Assembly (NCBI RefSeq): GCF_002157835.1
Contig: NZ_CP020809.1
Coordinates: forward strand, 5,394,001-5,458,000
Reading direction: 5' to 3'
From: Mycobacterium dioxanotrophicus
Lineage (GTDB): Bacteria; Actinomycetota; Actinomycetes; Mycobacteriales; Mycobacteriaceae
DNA: 64,000 bases
Shown here in pieces: positions 18,698 to 28,040 of the stretch. Within the stretch, counting starts at the first letter, position 1. Each line of letters begins with the position of its first letter. The position numbers and the translations under genes were made by a program. The notes under the pieces were generated by a model, which saw only the letters and a program-made list of their open reading frames with translations, searched no databases and was not told the DNA's origin.

Positions 18698-21640
18698 ATG
18701 AGCCAGCAGCGACGGGGCGCCAGCTCATTTCCCTTCGCGTCCCTGGCCGAGGATCTGAGCACAACGGTCCACGGCGAGGTGCGCTTCGACCCCGGTTCGC
18801 GCAGCGCCTATTCGACCGATTCGTCGAACTACCGACAGGTGCCGATCGGCGTCGTCGTGCCGCGCACGCCCGAGGCAGCGGCCGAAGCCGTCGCCGTGTG
18901 CCGCCGGCACGATGTTCCGGTGTTGTCGCGCGGCGGCGGTACCAGCCTTGCCGGGCAATGCTGCAATGTCGGCACCGTGATCGACTGGAGCAAATACTGC
19001 ACCCGGGTCGATTCCGTCGACGCCGACGCCGCCACGGCGATCGTCGAACCGGGCATCAAGCTCGATGCGTTGAGCCGGCACCTGGCGCGCTACGGCCTGA
19101 TGGTCGGGCCGAAACCGTCCACCCATGTGAGCTGCACGATCGGCGGCATGATCGGGAACAACTCCTGCGGGTCGACCGCTCAGGCCTACGGCAAGATGGT
19201 CGACGCCGTCCGGCGCCTGGAGATCCTCACCTACGACGGCACACGCATGTGGGTGGGGTGTTCCGATGACGCAGAGGTGGAGCGTATCGCGGCCGGCAGC
19301 GACCGGGCGGCGCAGATCTACGACGGTCTGCGCTCGATTGTCGATCGGCACCGCGACGACATCCGGTCGCGGTACCCGCACATCCCCCGGCGGGTGTCAG
19401 GTTACAACCTCGATTCCTTGTTGCCGGAGAACGGCTTTCACCTCGCCAAGGCGTTGGTGGGCAGCGAGAGCACCCTGGTCACTGTGCTGCGGGCCGAGAT
19501 CGATCTCGTGAAAGTTCCTGCGGCCACATCGCTGACAGTCCTCGGCTTCGACGATGTCATCGCCGCTGCCGACGCGGTGCCCGCCGTCCTCTCACACCAT
19601 CCGGCCGCATTGGAGGCCATCGATCACCGACTGGTGTCACTGGAACACAGTCAGCGCCTCGCCGAGCGCGCGCTGCGCGATCTGCCCGAAGGCTCTGGCT
19701 GGCTGATGGTCCAGATGAACGGCGACGACCAGCGCGACGCTGATCGCAAGGCGAAAATCCTTGCCCAAGAGCTCCAATCCTGCGCATCAGCACACTCGTT
19801 CATCGTCGACGACGCCCAGCACATGAAACAACTCTGGGCAGCACGCGAGGCAGGGCTTGGGGCCACCGCGTTCCCGCCGGACGGCCCGGAGACCCACGAG
19901 GGCTGGGAGGATGCCGCTGTACCGCCGGAGCGGCTGGGCGACTATCTTCGTGACTTCCGCGCATTGCTCGACCGTTATGACTACGGGTCGTCCTCGCTCT
20001 ACGGCCATTTCGGCCAAGGGTGTGTACACACCCGGATTCCGTTCGATCTCCGTACCGCGGCGGGCATCGACACCTACCACCGGTTCACCGTCGATGCCGC
20101 CCGGCTCGTCACCCGCTACGGCGGGTCGCTGTCCGGCGAACACGGTGACGGCCAGTCGCGGGCGGAATTGCTGCCGATCATGTTCGGCGACAACGTTGTC
20201 CACGCCTTCGAAGAGACCAAGGCACTCTTCGACCCGGGCGACAAGATGAATCCCGGCAAGATCGTCAGGCCACACCGCAACATCGACAATCTACGGCTGG
20301 GAACGGATTACCTGCCGTTGGAACCCAAGACGGCTTTCGCCTATCCCGACGTGGCGCACCGCTTCAGCAACGCCGCGAATCGCTGTGTGGGAGTGGGGAA
20401 ATGCCGCAGTGAGAAGTCGGGGGTGATGTGCCCCAGCTACCGGGCCACCAGAGAAGAGGAGCATTCGACACGAGGCAGATCACGGCTGTTGTTCGAGATG
20501 CTGCAGGGCGATGTCATCACCGACGGATGGCGCTCGACCGCCGTGCGGGATGCTCTCGACCTGTGCCTGGCCTGCAAGGGATGCCTCTCGGATTGCCCGG
20601 TCAATGTCGACATGGCCACGTACAAAGCGGAATTCCTGCATCACCACTACCGCCACCGGTTGCGGCCGATGGCGCACTACTCGATGGGCTGGCTGCCCCT
20701 GTTGGCCCGGCTGGCCTCGACCATGCCCGGGCCGGTCAACGCCGTGGCACATGCCCGTGGCACCTCGACCATGCTCAAGCGCCTGGGCGGGATCGACGAG
20801 CGGCGTGCCCTTCCCGAGTTCGCGTCCGCGCGGTTCACCGATTCACCGCAGGCCTGTCCGGCCAGATCCGCCGCCACGCGCGGCACCGTCGTGCTGTGGC
20901 CTGACACCTTCACGAACAACTTCGATCCCGACATCGCCCACGACGCCGTCGAGGTGCTCGAAGCCGCCGGATTCGACGTCGAGGTGCCACAACGCGCCGC
21001 ATGCTGTGGGCTGACCTGGATATCCACCGGCCAACTCGGGGTCGCCAAACGCGTGCTGCGCCGCACACTGCGGATGTTGCGACCGGCGCTGCGTGCCGGT
21101 ACGCCGATCGTGGTACTGGAACCGAGCTGTGCCGCGGTCTTCAAGTCCGACGCACCCAATCTGCTCTACGGAGATCAGGATGCCCACCGACTTGCCGCAC
21201 AGACCTACACGATTGGAGAAGTGTTGCAACGCAAGGCCGCAGACTGGCAGCCTCCCCGTCACCCGGCTAGCGCGATGGCGCAACCGCACTGCCACCAGCA
21301 TGCCGTCCTGCACTATGCGCACGAGAAGCAGCTCCTCGAAAAGGCCGGAATCTCGGTCGAGGTCCTCGATGCGGGATGCTGCGGCCTGGCAGGCAATTTC
21401 GGATTCGAGAAGGGCCACTACGACGTATCTGTCGCATGCGCCGAGGACCAGTTGCTCCCCGCGATCAGGCAGGCCGATCCGGAAACCGTGCTTATCGCAG
21501 ACGGGTTCAGTTGCCGCACCCAGATCCGTGAGTTGACGACGCACTCACAGCCACGACACACCGTTCAGCTCCTCGCTGCTGCACTCCGCGCATCCGAGCA
21601 GGCGCGTGCGGCCGGCGCCACCGGAGGCGCCACGCGCTGA
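18698..21640 (+). CDS. FAD-linked oxidase / Fe-S oxidoreductase fusion (D-lactate/glycolate dehydrogenase type)
   Basis: A 980-residue fusion. N-terminal FAD-binding PCMH domain with RGGGTSLAGQCCN; C-terminal oxidase domain with SGEHGDGQSRAE; then two [4Fe-4S] ferredoxin-type sites, CVGVGKCR...GVMCPSY and CLACKGCLSDCPVN; then paired CCG modules (RAACCGLTW and DAGCCGLAGNFGF). This layout is that of Dld-II/GlcD-GlcF-type enzymes that oxidise D-2-hydroxy acids and pass electrons to the membrane. Substrate unknown. ATG 18698 follows GAGGAG. Its stop overlaps the next start. Confidence 0.92.
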   Translation: MSQQRRGASSFPFASLAEDLSTTVHGEVRFDPGSRSAYSTDSSNYRQVPIGVVVPRTPEAAAEAVAVCRRHDVPVLSRGGGTSLAGQCCNVGTVIDWSKYCTRVDSVDADAATAIVEPGIKLDALSRHLARYGLMVGPKPSTHVSCTIGGMIGNNSCGSTAQAYGKMVDAVRRLEILTYDGTRMWVGCSDDAEVERIAAGSDRAAQIYDGLRSIVDRHRDDIRSRYPHIPRRVSGYNLDSLLPENGFHLAKALVGSESTLVTVLRAEIDLVKVPAATSLTVLGFDDVIAAADAVPAVLSHHPAALEAIDHRLVSLEHSQRLAERALRDLPEGSGWLMVQMNGDDQRDADRKAKILAQELQSCASAHSFIVDDAQHMKQLWAAREAGLGATAFPPDGPETHEGWEDAAVPPERLGDYLRDFRALLDRYDYGSSSLYGHFGQGCVHTRIPFDLRTAAGIDTYHRFTVDAARLVTRYGGSLSGEHGDGQSRAELLPIMFGDNVVHAFEETKALFDPGDKMNPGKIVRPHRNIDNLRLGTDYLPLEPKTAFAYPDVAHRFSNAANRCVGVGKCRSEKSGVMCPSYRATREEEHSTRGRSRLLFEMLQGDVITDGWRSTAVRDALDLCLACKGCLSDCPVNVDMATYKAEFLHHHYRHRLRPMAHYSMGWLPLLARLASTMPGPVNAVAHARGTSTMLKRLGGIDERRALPEFASARFTDSPQACPARSAATRGTVVLWPDTFTNNFDPDIAHDAVEVLEAAGFDVEVPQRAACCGLTWISTGQLGVAKRVLRRTLRMLRPALRAGTPIVVLEPSCAAVFKSDAPNLLYGDQDAHRLAAQTYTIGEVLQRKAADWQPPRHPASAMAQPHCHQHAVLHYAHEKQLLEKAGISVEVLDAGCCGLAGNFGFEKGHYDVSVACAEDQLLPAIRQADPETVLIADGFSCRTQIRELTTHSQPRHTVQLLAAALRASEQARAAGATGGATR

Positions 21641-22209
21641 TGAGTGACGCCGCACTGCTGATCATCGACATGTTCAACGACTACCGGCACGAGGATGCCG
21701 ACCAACTCGCCGCCAACGTCGCCCAGATTCTCGGGCCGCTGCAGCGGCTGCAGAACGCTGCGCGGGAACACCGGGCGGTCGACATCGTCTACGTCAACGA
21801 CAACCACGGAAATTTCAACGCCAGCGGCCACGACATCGTCCGCTCGGCGCAGCGTGGGCGCCATCCCGAATTGGTCGAACCGCTGCTGCCCACTGACGGA
21901 TGCGCGTTTCTCACGAAGGTCAGGCACAGCGTTTTCTACGCCACGGCCCTGGACTATCTCCTGCAACGGTTGGGCACCAAGACCTTGGTCCTGGCCGGGC
22001 AGGTCACCGAGCAGTGCATTCTCTACAGCGCGCTGGACGCCTATCTGCGTCATTTCGACGTCGTCATCCCCGCTGATGCCGTGGCGCATATCGACGAAAA
22101 TCTCGGCACTGCGGCCCTGGAGATGATGAGACGCAACATGGACGCTCGCATCGTCGAATCGGCGCACTGTCTGCCCACGGCGTGCCCTCCCGATGCCGCC
22201 CAGTGCTGA
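21640..22209 (+). CDS. Cysteine hydrolase, isochorismatase family
   Basis: A 189-residue isochorismatase-fold amidohydrolase. Catalytic triad candidates: Asp in LLIIDMFNDY (residue 8), Lys in FLTKVRHS (about 90), Cys in GQVTEQCILYSA (about 126). Members hydrolyse nicotinamide, N-carbamoylsarcosine, ureidoacrylate or isochorismate; the substrate here is not evident. Its ATG overlaps the stop of the oxidoreductase by one base (TGATG), so the two are translated together. Confidence 0.9.
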   Translation: MSDAALLIIDMFNDYRHEDADQLAANVAQILGPLQRLQNAAREHRAVDIVYVNDNHGNFNASGHDIVRSAQRGRHPELVEPLLPTDGCAFLTKVRHSVFYATALDYLLQRLGTKTLVLAGQVTEQCILYSALDAYLRHFDVVIPADAVAHIDENLGTAALEMMRRNMDARIVESAHCLPTACPPDAAQC

Positions 22210-22225
22210 CATCGCGGCGCAGGCG

Positions 22226-23686
22226 TCAGACGACGACGCGGAATTCTTTGAGCGAAGGGTCGGCGGGATCCGGCACGTTCATGCCGGCCTCGATACCGGT
22301 GCGCAGATATTCGATGACGGCGGTGTCGAGGCGCTCGCCCGGCACCACGGCCGGGATGCCGGGCGGATAGGGCGTGATCTGCTCGGCGGATACGCGGCCC
22401 ACGGCGTCGGCCGCCGAGACCATCTCGGTGTCGCCGAAGAACGCGTCCCGCGGCAGCATGACTGTCTCCAGCAGAAGCTGACCCGGGTCGGGCAACTGGA
22501 TCTGCGGCGGGGGGTCGAAATCGCTCGCGGCCGACCGCCAGGCACCGAACGCGTCGAGCAGCCGTCCCGCGGTGTCCTCGTCGTCGGCCATCGACATGGT
22601 GGCCAGCACCCGGCGGTGGTCGGACATGCCCATGTCGACGCTGCAGTGCTCGCGAAGCCAGTCGGCCGCTTGATATCCCGATGTCCCGGTTGCCGATACA
22701 TCGACCAACACCTGCAAGCGGTCGAGGTCGTGTGAGGCCTGCACACCGAGCAGTTCCTGTTCCATCACCGACACCTGGGGCAACCGCCCGAGGGCAGCAC
22801 GAACCGATTCCGCGGTACCCAGTGCCGCGTCCAGCAACTCCTCACCGCGCTCTACCATCTGGCGTCGCCACCCGTCGATGGCGGCGTACACCAGCACATT
22901 GGGGCTCGTGGTCATCAGCAGATCGGCGCACGCCGTCAACCGGTTGCGGTCGATGAGTTCGCCTTGCACATGAAAGACCGAGCCCTGCTCGAAACCCATT
23001 CCCATCTTGTGCACGCTGACCACACAGATGTCAGCCCCGGCGTCCATGGCCCACGTCGGAAGGTCGGAGTGGAAGGGCAGGTGCGCGCCCCATGCCTCGT
23101 CGACGATCAGCGGCTTGCCCCGCCGATGACAGACCTCGGCTATCCCGCGCAGGTCGGCGCACGTGCCATACGGGCTCGGGCTGACGACCAGCGCACCGTC
23201 GGCATCCGGGTACCGCTGCCACGCCTCTTGGACCTGCTGGGGCGACGGCGGGTGCGAAAAGTGCCGGTCCGCGTCCCAGCGCGGGGTGATCCAGCGTGGC
23301 TGCAGACCGCCGAACACCAAGCCGGCCACGATCGACTTGTGGCTGTCTCGGCTGACCAGCAGGCCACCGTCACCACCACCGGCCACGGCCATCATGGCCG
23401 CCTTGACCGACAACGAGCTTCCGCAGGTCGAGAAATAGGCGTAGGAGGCGCCGACAGCATCTGCCATCAACTCCTCGGCGCAGGCCAGATAGGCCCCACG
23501 CGACCGGCGATCGTCGAGACCGCCGTTGGCCAGGACGTCGGCGCGGAACGGGTCGAGGCCCAACACGGCGGTGACGCGCTCGTCGACGCCGCGCCCCTGT
23601 CGGTGTCCCGGTGGAGTGAAGCCGTACCGGTTGCGCGCCCGGTAGTCGACCAATGCGTCCAGGATCGGGGCATTTCCGTGTTGCAT
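22226..23686 (-). CDS. PLP-dependent Orn/Lys/Arg decarboxylase-family protein
   Basis: A 486-residue fold-type I enzyme. DSHKSIVAGLVFGG, the cofactor aspartate in LIVDEAWGAHLPFH, the Schiff-base lysine in VVSVHKMGMGFEQG (about residue 233), and the C-terminal YPPGIPAVVPGERL typical of this decarboxylase family are visible. It lacks the N-terminal wing domain of the large inducible E. coli decarboxylases. Probable role: decarboxylation of a basic amino acid, giving a polyamine precursor or acid resistance. A weak SigF-like site precedes ATG 23686. Confidence 0.87.
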   Translation of the reverse strand: MQHGNAPILDALVDYRARNRYGFTPPGHRQGRGVDERVTAVLGLDPFRADVLANGGLDDRRSRGAYLACAEELMADAVGASYAYFSTCGSSLSVKAAMMAVAGGGDGGLLVSRDSHKSIVAGLVFGGLQPRWITPRWDADRHFSHPPSPQQVQEAWQRYPDADGALVVSPSPYGTCADLRGIAEVCHRRGKPLIVDEAWGAHLPFHSDLPTWAMDAGADICVVSVHKMGMGFEQGSVFHVQGELIDRNRLTACADLLMTTSPNVLVYAAIDGWRRQMVERGEELLDAALGTAESVRAALGRLPQVSVMEQELLGVQASHDLDRLQVLVDVSATGTSGYQAADWLREHCSVDMGMSDHRRVLATMSMADDEDTAGRLLDAFGAWRSAASDFDPPPQIQLPDPGQLLLETVMLPRDAFFGDTEMVSAADAVGRVSAEQITPYPPGIPAVVPGERLDTAVIEYLRTGIEAGMNVPDPADPSLKEFRVVV

Positions 23687-24000
23687 GGTTTGGGCGTAGC
23701 CCGACTACTGCGGGGTCAAACCTGCCGGGTACCCAGTGTCCGGGACACGTGGCGGCATATCCAGAAAACGAAAAGCTGACCCGCCCGGAGAAGGCCGCCC
23801 GGAGCGCCAAAACCCCCTGCCCAGCAGCCCTTTTGACGACACTGCCCGTGCCGGACCGCAGCGGCATCCGGATGATTTCGGACCCAGGCAGACGGGGCTG
23901 ATCTAGTCTTGGGATCGGTTGAGTCGACAGCCTGTCCAGAAACTCGGCGGGTTGAGCAACCAACCCGTCTGAGTGCTTGCATTCAGCGAGGGGGTACCCC
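23687..24000. other. Divergent intergenic region, 314 bases
   Basis: No gene was seen. It holds a weak SigF-like site (23698-23721), a 13-base palindrome GTGTCC-G-GGACAC (23736-23748) that could be an operator, and a short GGGTTG/CAACCC hairpin (23949-23966) before the STAS gene. Confidence 0.5.
23698..23721 (-). promoter_or_regulatory. Weak SigF-like promoter of the PLP decarboxylase
   Basis: Minus-strand GTTT (23718-23721), 15-base spacer, GGGCT (23698-23702). Two mismatches in the -10, but the spacer and the 11-base distance to ATG 23686 are the same as at good SigF sites here. Confidence 0.3.
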
Positions 24001-24417
24001 GTGACTACTGCGGACAGACAGTCCAAGGCCGCGACATTTCGTCATCACATCAACTGTGGTGGCGCGGACATCGAGGCGCGCCACCAAAACGATTGCATCA
24101 TCCTGACCGCCACCGGCGAGGTCGACGCGGCCAACGCCGACATCTTCGTCACATCGCTCACCCGCTTCGCCGCGGGACCGCGCGCGGTGATCGTCGATCT
24201 GCGTCCGATGAGCTTCATCGGCACGCTGGGGCTTCGCGGACTGCAGTGTTTCGATGACAAATGCTCCCGCTCCGGCACCACTTGGGTGTTGTTGGCGGAC
24301 CCGGCGATTCCCCGCCTGATCAGCATCGTCTGCCCAGGCCAGCCGTTGCACGTCGTGACCACCTTCCTCGAGGCAAAGCGCGCGGTTCGCCCCGCGGTAC
24401 CCGCCGAAACCGGCTGA
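24001..24417 (+). CDS. STAS-domain protein (anti-anti-sigma-like)
   Basis: A 138-residue STAS protein: GEVDAANADIFVTSL and VIVDLRPMSFIGTLGLRGL, with Thr at the usual phospho-acceptor position. Similar layout to the STAS genes at 11826 and 51012. GTG 24001 is chosen as it follows GCGAGGGGG; a TTG at 23977 could add eight residues. Probable partner: an RsbW-type anti-sigma factor (inference). It is 54 bases upstream of the FAD-Rieske gene, which has its own promoter. Confidence 0.8.
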   Translation: MTTADRQSKAATFRHHINCGGADIEARHQNDCIILTATGEVDAANADIFVTSLTRFAAGPRAVIVDLRPMSFIGTLGLRGLQCFDDKCSRSGTTWVLLADPAIPRLISIVCPGQPLHVVTTFLEAKRAVRPAVPAETG

Positions 24418-24437
24418 AGCCGGGCGCGGCACGTCAC

Positions 24438-24461
24438 GTTTGGTCTGCCGGTGCCCGGGTA
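24438..24461 (+). promoter_or_regulatory. SigF promoter of the FAD-Rieske gene
   Basis: GTTT (24438-24441), 15-base spacer, GGGTA (24457-24461): perfect match, ten bases before ATG 24472. Confidence 0.87.
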
Positions 24462-24471
24462 ACAGCACTTC

Positions 24472-26022
24472 ATGCCCTCACTGTGGAACGCCGACCGGAT
24501 CGAATCTGCCACACCCCCGGGCGCGGACAACGCTGTGGACTCGGCCGACGTCGTGATCATCGGTGCGGGTATCACCGGTCTCACGTCGGCAGTACTCCTT
24601 GCCCGCGCCGGCAAGCGTGTCGTGGTCGTGGAGGCGCGATGGGTAGGTGCCGGGACGACCGGCAATACCACCGGCAAAGTCAGTGCCCTGCAAGGCACCA
24701 AGCTGGCGCGCATCGCTGCCAAGCACGGCCATGACGTCTTGACGGCCTACGTGACGGGCAACGTCGAAGGGCGGGATTGGTTGTTGCGGCACTGCGACGA
24801 TCACGGGCTGGATGTGCAGCGTGCCGACGATCACGCATACGCGCAAGATCGGCACGGCCTGGCCACGGCGAAGGCGACGCTGGCCGCGTGCCGCACCGCG
24901 GGCCTCCACGACGCCCGTTGGGTCCAGCGCGCCGACGTGCCCTTCCCGTTCGTGGGCGGAGTGCAACTGCCCGCTCAGGCCCAGTTGGATCCGATGCCGC
25001 TGCTGAACAGCCTGGTGGTCGAGCTGGAGTTGCACGGCGGATCGGTGCTGCAGGGCACGCGTGCCGTATCGGTGACGGGCCTGGGTCCGCTGCAGGTGCA
25101 CGTTCGTCGTCCGGCAGTGCCCGACGACGAAGGGTGGTCCATCTCGGCCCGGCAGTGCATCCTGGCCACCGGGACGCCGATTCTCGACCGCGGCCTGTTC
25201 TTCGCCCGGCTGACGCCCCAGCGTTCCTATTGCATGGCGTTCGACGCACCGGGTGACATCACTCGCTCGATGTTCATCTCGGTCGACTCCCCCACCCGCT
25301 CGGTGCGCCACGCACCCACGCCGGCCGGAGACCGGCTGATCGTCGGTGGCGCCGGTCACGTCGTAGGCCGAGCACAGTCACCGGCCAAGGGCATCGCCGA
25401 ACTCACCGACTGGGTGCAGCAGCATTACCCGGGCGCGACACGAACGCACTTCTGGTCAGCGCAGGACTACACGCCGGCCGGGGATCTCCCGTACGTCGGT
25501 CCGCTGCTGCCCAAGCTCGAGAGCATCCAGGTCGCAACAGGTTTCGACAAATGGGGCATGTCCAATGGCGTGGCCGCGGCATTGGCCCTCTCGGCGCGGC
25601 TACTCGGTGGCCGCATGGACTGGGCCGATGCCTTTGCCAGTTGGAGCCCACACGATGTGAGCGGCACACCGACCGCGCTGCGGGCGAATCTGGAGGTCGG
25701 TCTCAATCTCGCCAAAGGCTGGTTGGCACCGCTGACCAGGCCTGCGGTCGCCCCGTCCGAAGGCCACGGCGCGGTCAGCGGTCCGCCGTGGCGGTTGCGC
25801 GCGGAATGCGTGGTCGACGGGGTCACCCATGCCGTCTCGCCGGTGTGCCCGCATCTTGGCGGCATCGTGACGTTCAATGATGCGGACCGTGCTTGGGAGT
25901 GCCCGCTGCACGGCTCGCGCTTCGCACCCGACGGCGCGTTGCTGGAAGGGCCTGCGACGCATGGGTTATCCCGTGCCGACGTAGACCGTCTCAGGGGTGA
26001 TTCGCGGTCGGGTGGGCAATGA
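24472..26022 (+). CDS. FAD-dependent oxidoreductase with C-terminal Rieske domain
   Basis: A 516-residue fusion. N-terminal DAO-type flavoprotein: VVIIGAGITGLTSAVLLARAG (ADP-binding fold) and VGAGTTGNTTGKVSAL; C-terminal GFDKWGMSNGVAAALA flavin segment. A Rieske [2Fe-2S] module (about residues 445-510) has CPHLGG and CPLHGSRF, giving both Cys-His pairs. Similar fusions occur in bacteria as putative glycine/D-amino-acid-type oxidases; substrate unknown. The start follows a perfect SigF promoter by 10 bases. Overlaps the peptidase gene by four bases (ATGA). Confidence 0.92.
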   Translation: MPSLWNADRIESATPPGADNAVDSADVVIIGAGITGLTSAVLLARAGKRVVVVEARWVGAGTTGNTTGKVSALQGTKLARIAAKHGHDVLTAYVTGNVEGRDWLLRHCDDHGLDVQRADDHAYAQDRHGLATAKATLAACRTAGLHDARWVQRADVPFPFVGGVQLPAQAQLDPMPLLNSLVVELELHGGSVLQGTRAVSVTGLGPLQVHVRRPAVPDDEGWSISARQCILATGTPILDRGLFFARLTPQRSYCMAFDAPGDITRSMFISVDSPTRSVRHAPTPAGDRLIVGGAGHVVGRAQSPAKGIAELTDWVQQHYPGATRTHFWSAQDYTPAGDLPYVGPLLPKLESIQVATGFDKWGMSNGVAAALALSARLLGGRMDWADAFASWSPHDVSGTPTALRANLEVGLNLAKGWLAPLTRPAVAPSEGHGAVSGPPWRLRAECVVDGVTHAVSPVCPHLGGIVTFNDADRAWECPLHGSRFAPDGALLEGPATHGLSRADVDRLRGDSRSGGQ

Positions 26023-27131
26023 GCCGGACCATCGCACCTACCGGCGCAGACCCGTCGCGTCCGAACGATCAGCAGCTTGTCGAACTTCTGCAGGAACTGT
26101 TGGCCGCCTATGGCCCGGCCGGTCAGGAAGACGCCGTGCGTGATATCTGCCGGCGAGAACTGACACCCGTCGCCGACCACATCTGGATCGACCCGGCAGG
26201 CAACCTGATCGGGGTGATCCGCGGTGGCGACGGTCCTGCCACCACGGTGATGGCCCACCTGGACGAGCTGTCGATGCTGGTGAAACGGGTGGAGCCCGAC
26301 GGAACTCTGCATCTCACACCGCTGGGCACCATGTATCCGGCGAACTTCGGCCTCGGCCCGGTCACCATCCTGGGCGACCACGAAACGCTCTGCGGTGTCC
26401 TTGCCCTGGGTTCCGAGCACACGACGCAGGAAAGTGCCCGGATCTGGCAGACGAAACCCGATCAAGGCGACCGGGCGCTGGACTGGCCTGACGTGTATGT
26501 GTTCACCGGCCGCAGCACATCCGAACTCGAGGCAGCGGGCATCGGGCCGGGCACCCGTGTGTGCATCGATCGCAGCAAGCGCACGCTGATCGAAATCGGC
26601 GACTATCTGGGTTGCTATTTCATGGACGACCGGGCCGCGGTGCTGGCACTCTTGCGAAGTGCTCGCGAATTACATTCCGGTGCAACGCGTCCGGCCGGAG
26701 ATGTGTATTTCGTGTTCACCACGAACGAGGAGATCGGCGCGGTGGGAGCCGCGTACGCCAACCGGGCGCTGCCCGCGGAGCTCGCTCTCGCCGTGGAGGT
26801 CGGGCCCACCGAGCCCGAGTACGGCACCACCGTGACGGGTGGTCCGATCGTGGCCTACAGCGACGCCGTCTGTGTTTACGACAAGTCCGTCGCCGACCGG
26901 CTGATGGACGTATCGCGGCAATTGGGCCTACACCCGCAGGCCGCTGTGCTCGGAGCGTTCCGATCCGACGCCTCGCATGCCAAGGCCGGCGGTCTCACCC
27001 CCAAGGCTGGCCTGTTGTGCCTGCCGACGATGAGCACCCACGGGTACGAAGTGATCGCGCGGGAATCGATCCCGCAGCTGGCCGACGTGCTCACGGCGTT
27101 TCTCCGGCAGCCAACCGCCGCACAGGCGTGA
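26019..27131 (+). CDS. M42-family metallopeptidase (endoglucanase/aminopeptidase type)
   Basis: A 370-residue M42/M20-fold peptidase. Metal ligands: His and Asp in VMAHLDELSMLV, Asp in YFMDDRAAVLAL, Glu pair in TTNEEIGAVGA, and a later metal ligand in AVEVGPTEPEYG. Such enzymes trim short peptides with two zinc or cobalt ions. It starts inside the stop of the FAD-Rieske gene, so the two are translated together and share the SigF promoter. A strong hairpin follows. Confidence 0.9.
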   Translation: MSRTIAPTGADPSRPNDQQLVELLQELLAAYGPAGQEDAVRDICRRELTPVADHIWIDPAGNLIGVIRGGDGPATTVMAHLDELSMLVKRVEPDGTLHLTPLGTMYPANFGLGPVTILGDHETLCGVLALGSEHTTQESARIWQTKPDQGDRALDWPDVYVFTGRSTSELEAAGIGPGTRVCIDRSKRTLIEIGDYLGCYFMDDRAAVLALLRSARELHSGATRPAGDVYFVFTTNEEIGAVGAAYANRALPAELALAVEVGPTEPEYGTTVTGGPIVAYSDAVCVYDKSVADRLMDVSRQLGLHPQAAVLGAFRSDASHAKAGGLTPKAGLLCLPTMSTHGYEVIARESIPQLADVLTAFLRQPTAAQA

Positions 27132-27132
27132 G

Positions 27133-27165
27133 GCTCCGGCCCGCCAGGGCTCGGCGGGCCGGAGC
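27133..27165. terminator. Bidirectional terminator hairpin
   Basis: Perfect 13-base stem GCTCCGGCCCGCC / GGCGGGCCGGAGC with a seven-base loop between two convergent genes (ends at 27131 and 27174), followed by TTC. Confidence 0.85.
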
Positions 27166-27173
27166 TTCACCAC

Positions 27174-27581
27174 TCAGCCGGCCATGAACTGTTCGTAGGC
27201 CGAGGCCAGGTCGGCAGGGAGCACCGTGACGTTGCACTGCCGCTGCGCGTCGCCGATCGGCGCCAGGATGTTGCGCAGGTCGTAGTACTCCCCAGGGTTG
27301 GCGGTGAAGTACCCGCGCAGGTCGGCCGCGGCCTGATCACGCGGCTTGCCGTAGGCAGCCGTCACCGCGTTGTTGGCACCGGGATGCGCGGCGAGGTACT
27401 GGTGCGCCGCACCGGTCACAGAGCTGACCGTGCCCGACAGCGCTTGTGCGCTGCACTGGTCGGGCGCGGCGGAGGCGACGGGCGTGGCGATGGTGGCCGC
27501 ACATACCCCGCCGAACAGAAATCCCACGCCAATACCGGCAACACCCCGGCGCGCAGTTCTGCTGCTAATTTTCATGATCAT
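27174..27581 (-). CDS. Secreted haem-binding (haemophore-like) protein
   Basis: A 135-residue precursor with a signal peptide (ISSRTARRGVAGIGVGFLFG, cleaved near ASAAPDQ). The mature region with LSGTVSSVTGAAHQYLAAHP and DLRGYFTANPGEYYDLRNI fits the mycobacterial haemophore-related family (Rv0203 type), in which a helical domain binds haem; a Cys pair (DQCSAQ, QRQCNV) is present. Start is ATG 27581 or 27575; only a weak AAAGAAAG ribosome site is seen. Confidence 0.8.
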   Translation of the reverse strand: MIMKISSRTARRGVAGIGVGFLFGGVCAATIATPVASAAPDQCSAQALSGTVSSVTGAAHQYLAAHPGANNAVTAAYGKPRDQAAADLRGYFTANPGEYYDLRNILAPIGDAQRQCNVTVLPADLASAYEQFMAG

Positions 27582-28040
27582 TCTTTCTTTGACTGCGAAT
27601 TGTCATGGATTTCCCCAACCCCGAAATCCACGGTAGCGCGGACCGAAAGCGCTTCGGTGGTACGCGGTTTGCCGTACCCGCGGCTTCGACGCCCGGTAGC
27701 CAGTTCGCACTGAGCGAACACCACCGTGCCGTTACGCCCAACCGCCGTGACATTGACCGCATTTCCCGCGAAATTCGCCAGAAAATTGAATCGGACCACA
27801 GAAATTCAGCGTTCTTCTTAATGAATCGTGACCTTGGGCGCCCACCGGCGCCGCCCGCGCAGCAGGTCTACTTATCAGGGGCGGCACGGAGGCCGTTCGT
27901 TTTTCGGATGTCGATATTCGTTCGGTGGCCTCGCAAGACCACCGTGACCAGGCTTGTCGTGATGTTCGGATAGCCTGGACAAGCTAGGTCGGCTCAGAGC
28001 GATGCCGTTGGTCGTTTTGTGCTGTCCAGGGGTGAGTGCG
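27582..28040. other. Intergenic region, 459 bases
   Basis: The DNA from about 27560 to 27830 is clearly lower in GC than its neighbours. Two overlapping open frames exist (27578-27799 on minus, 27605-27973 on plus), but neither has a ribosome site or a recognisable motif. No promoter consensus of SigF type was found. It probably holds the divergent promoters of the haemophore-like gene and the AraC gene. Confidence 0.4.

Noticed and set aside
27578..27973. Overlapping frames (27578-27799 minus, 27605-27973 plus) as genes
   Set aside because: Neither has a ribosome site, a motif or coding-like composition; the region is low in GC and probably regulatory.
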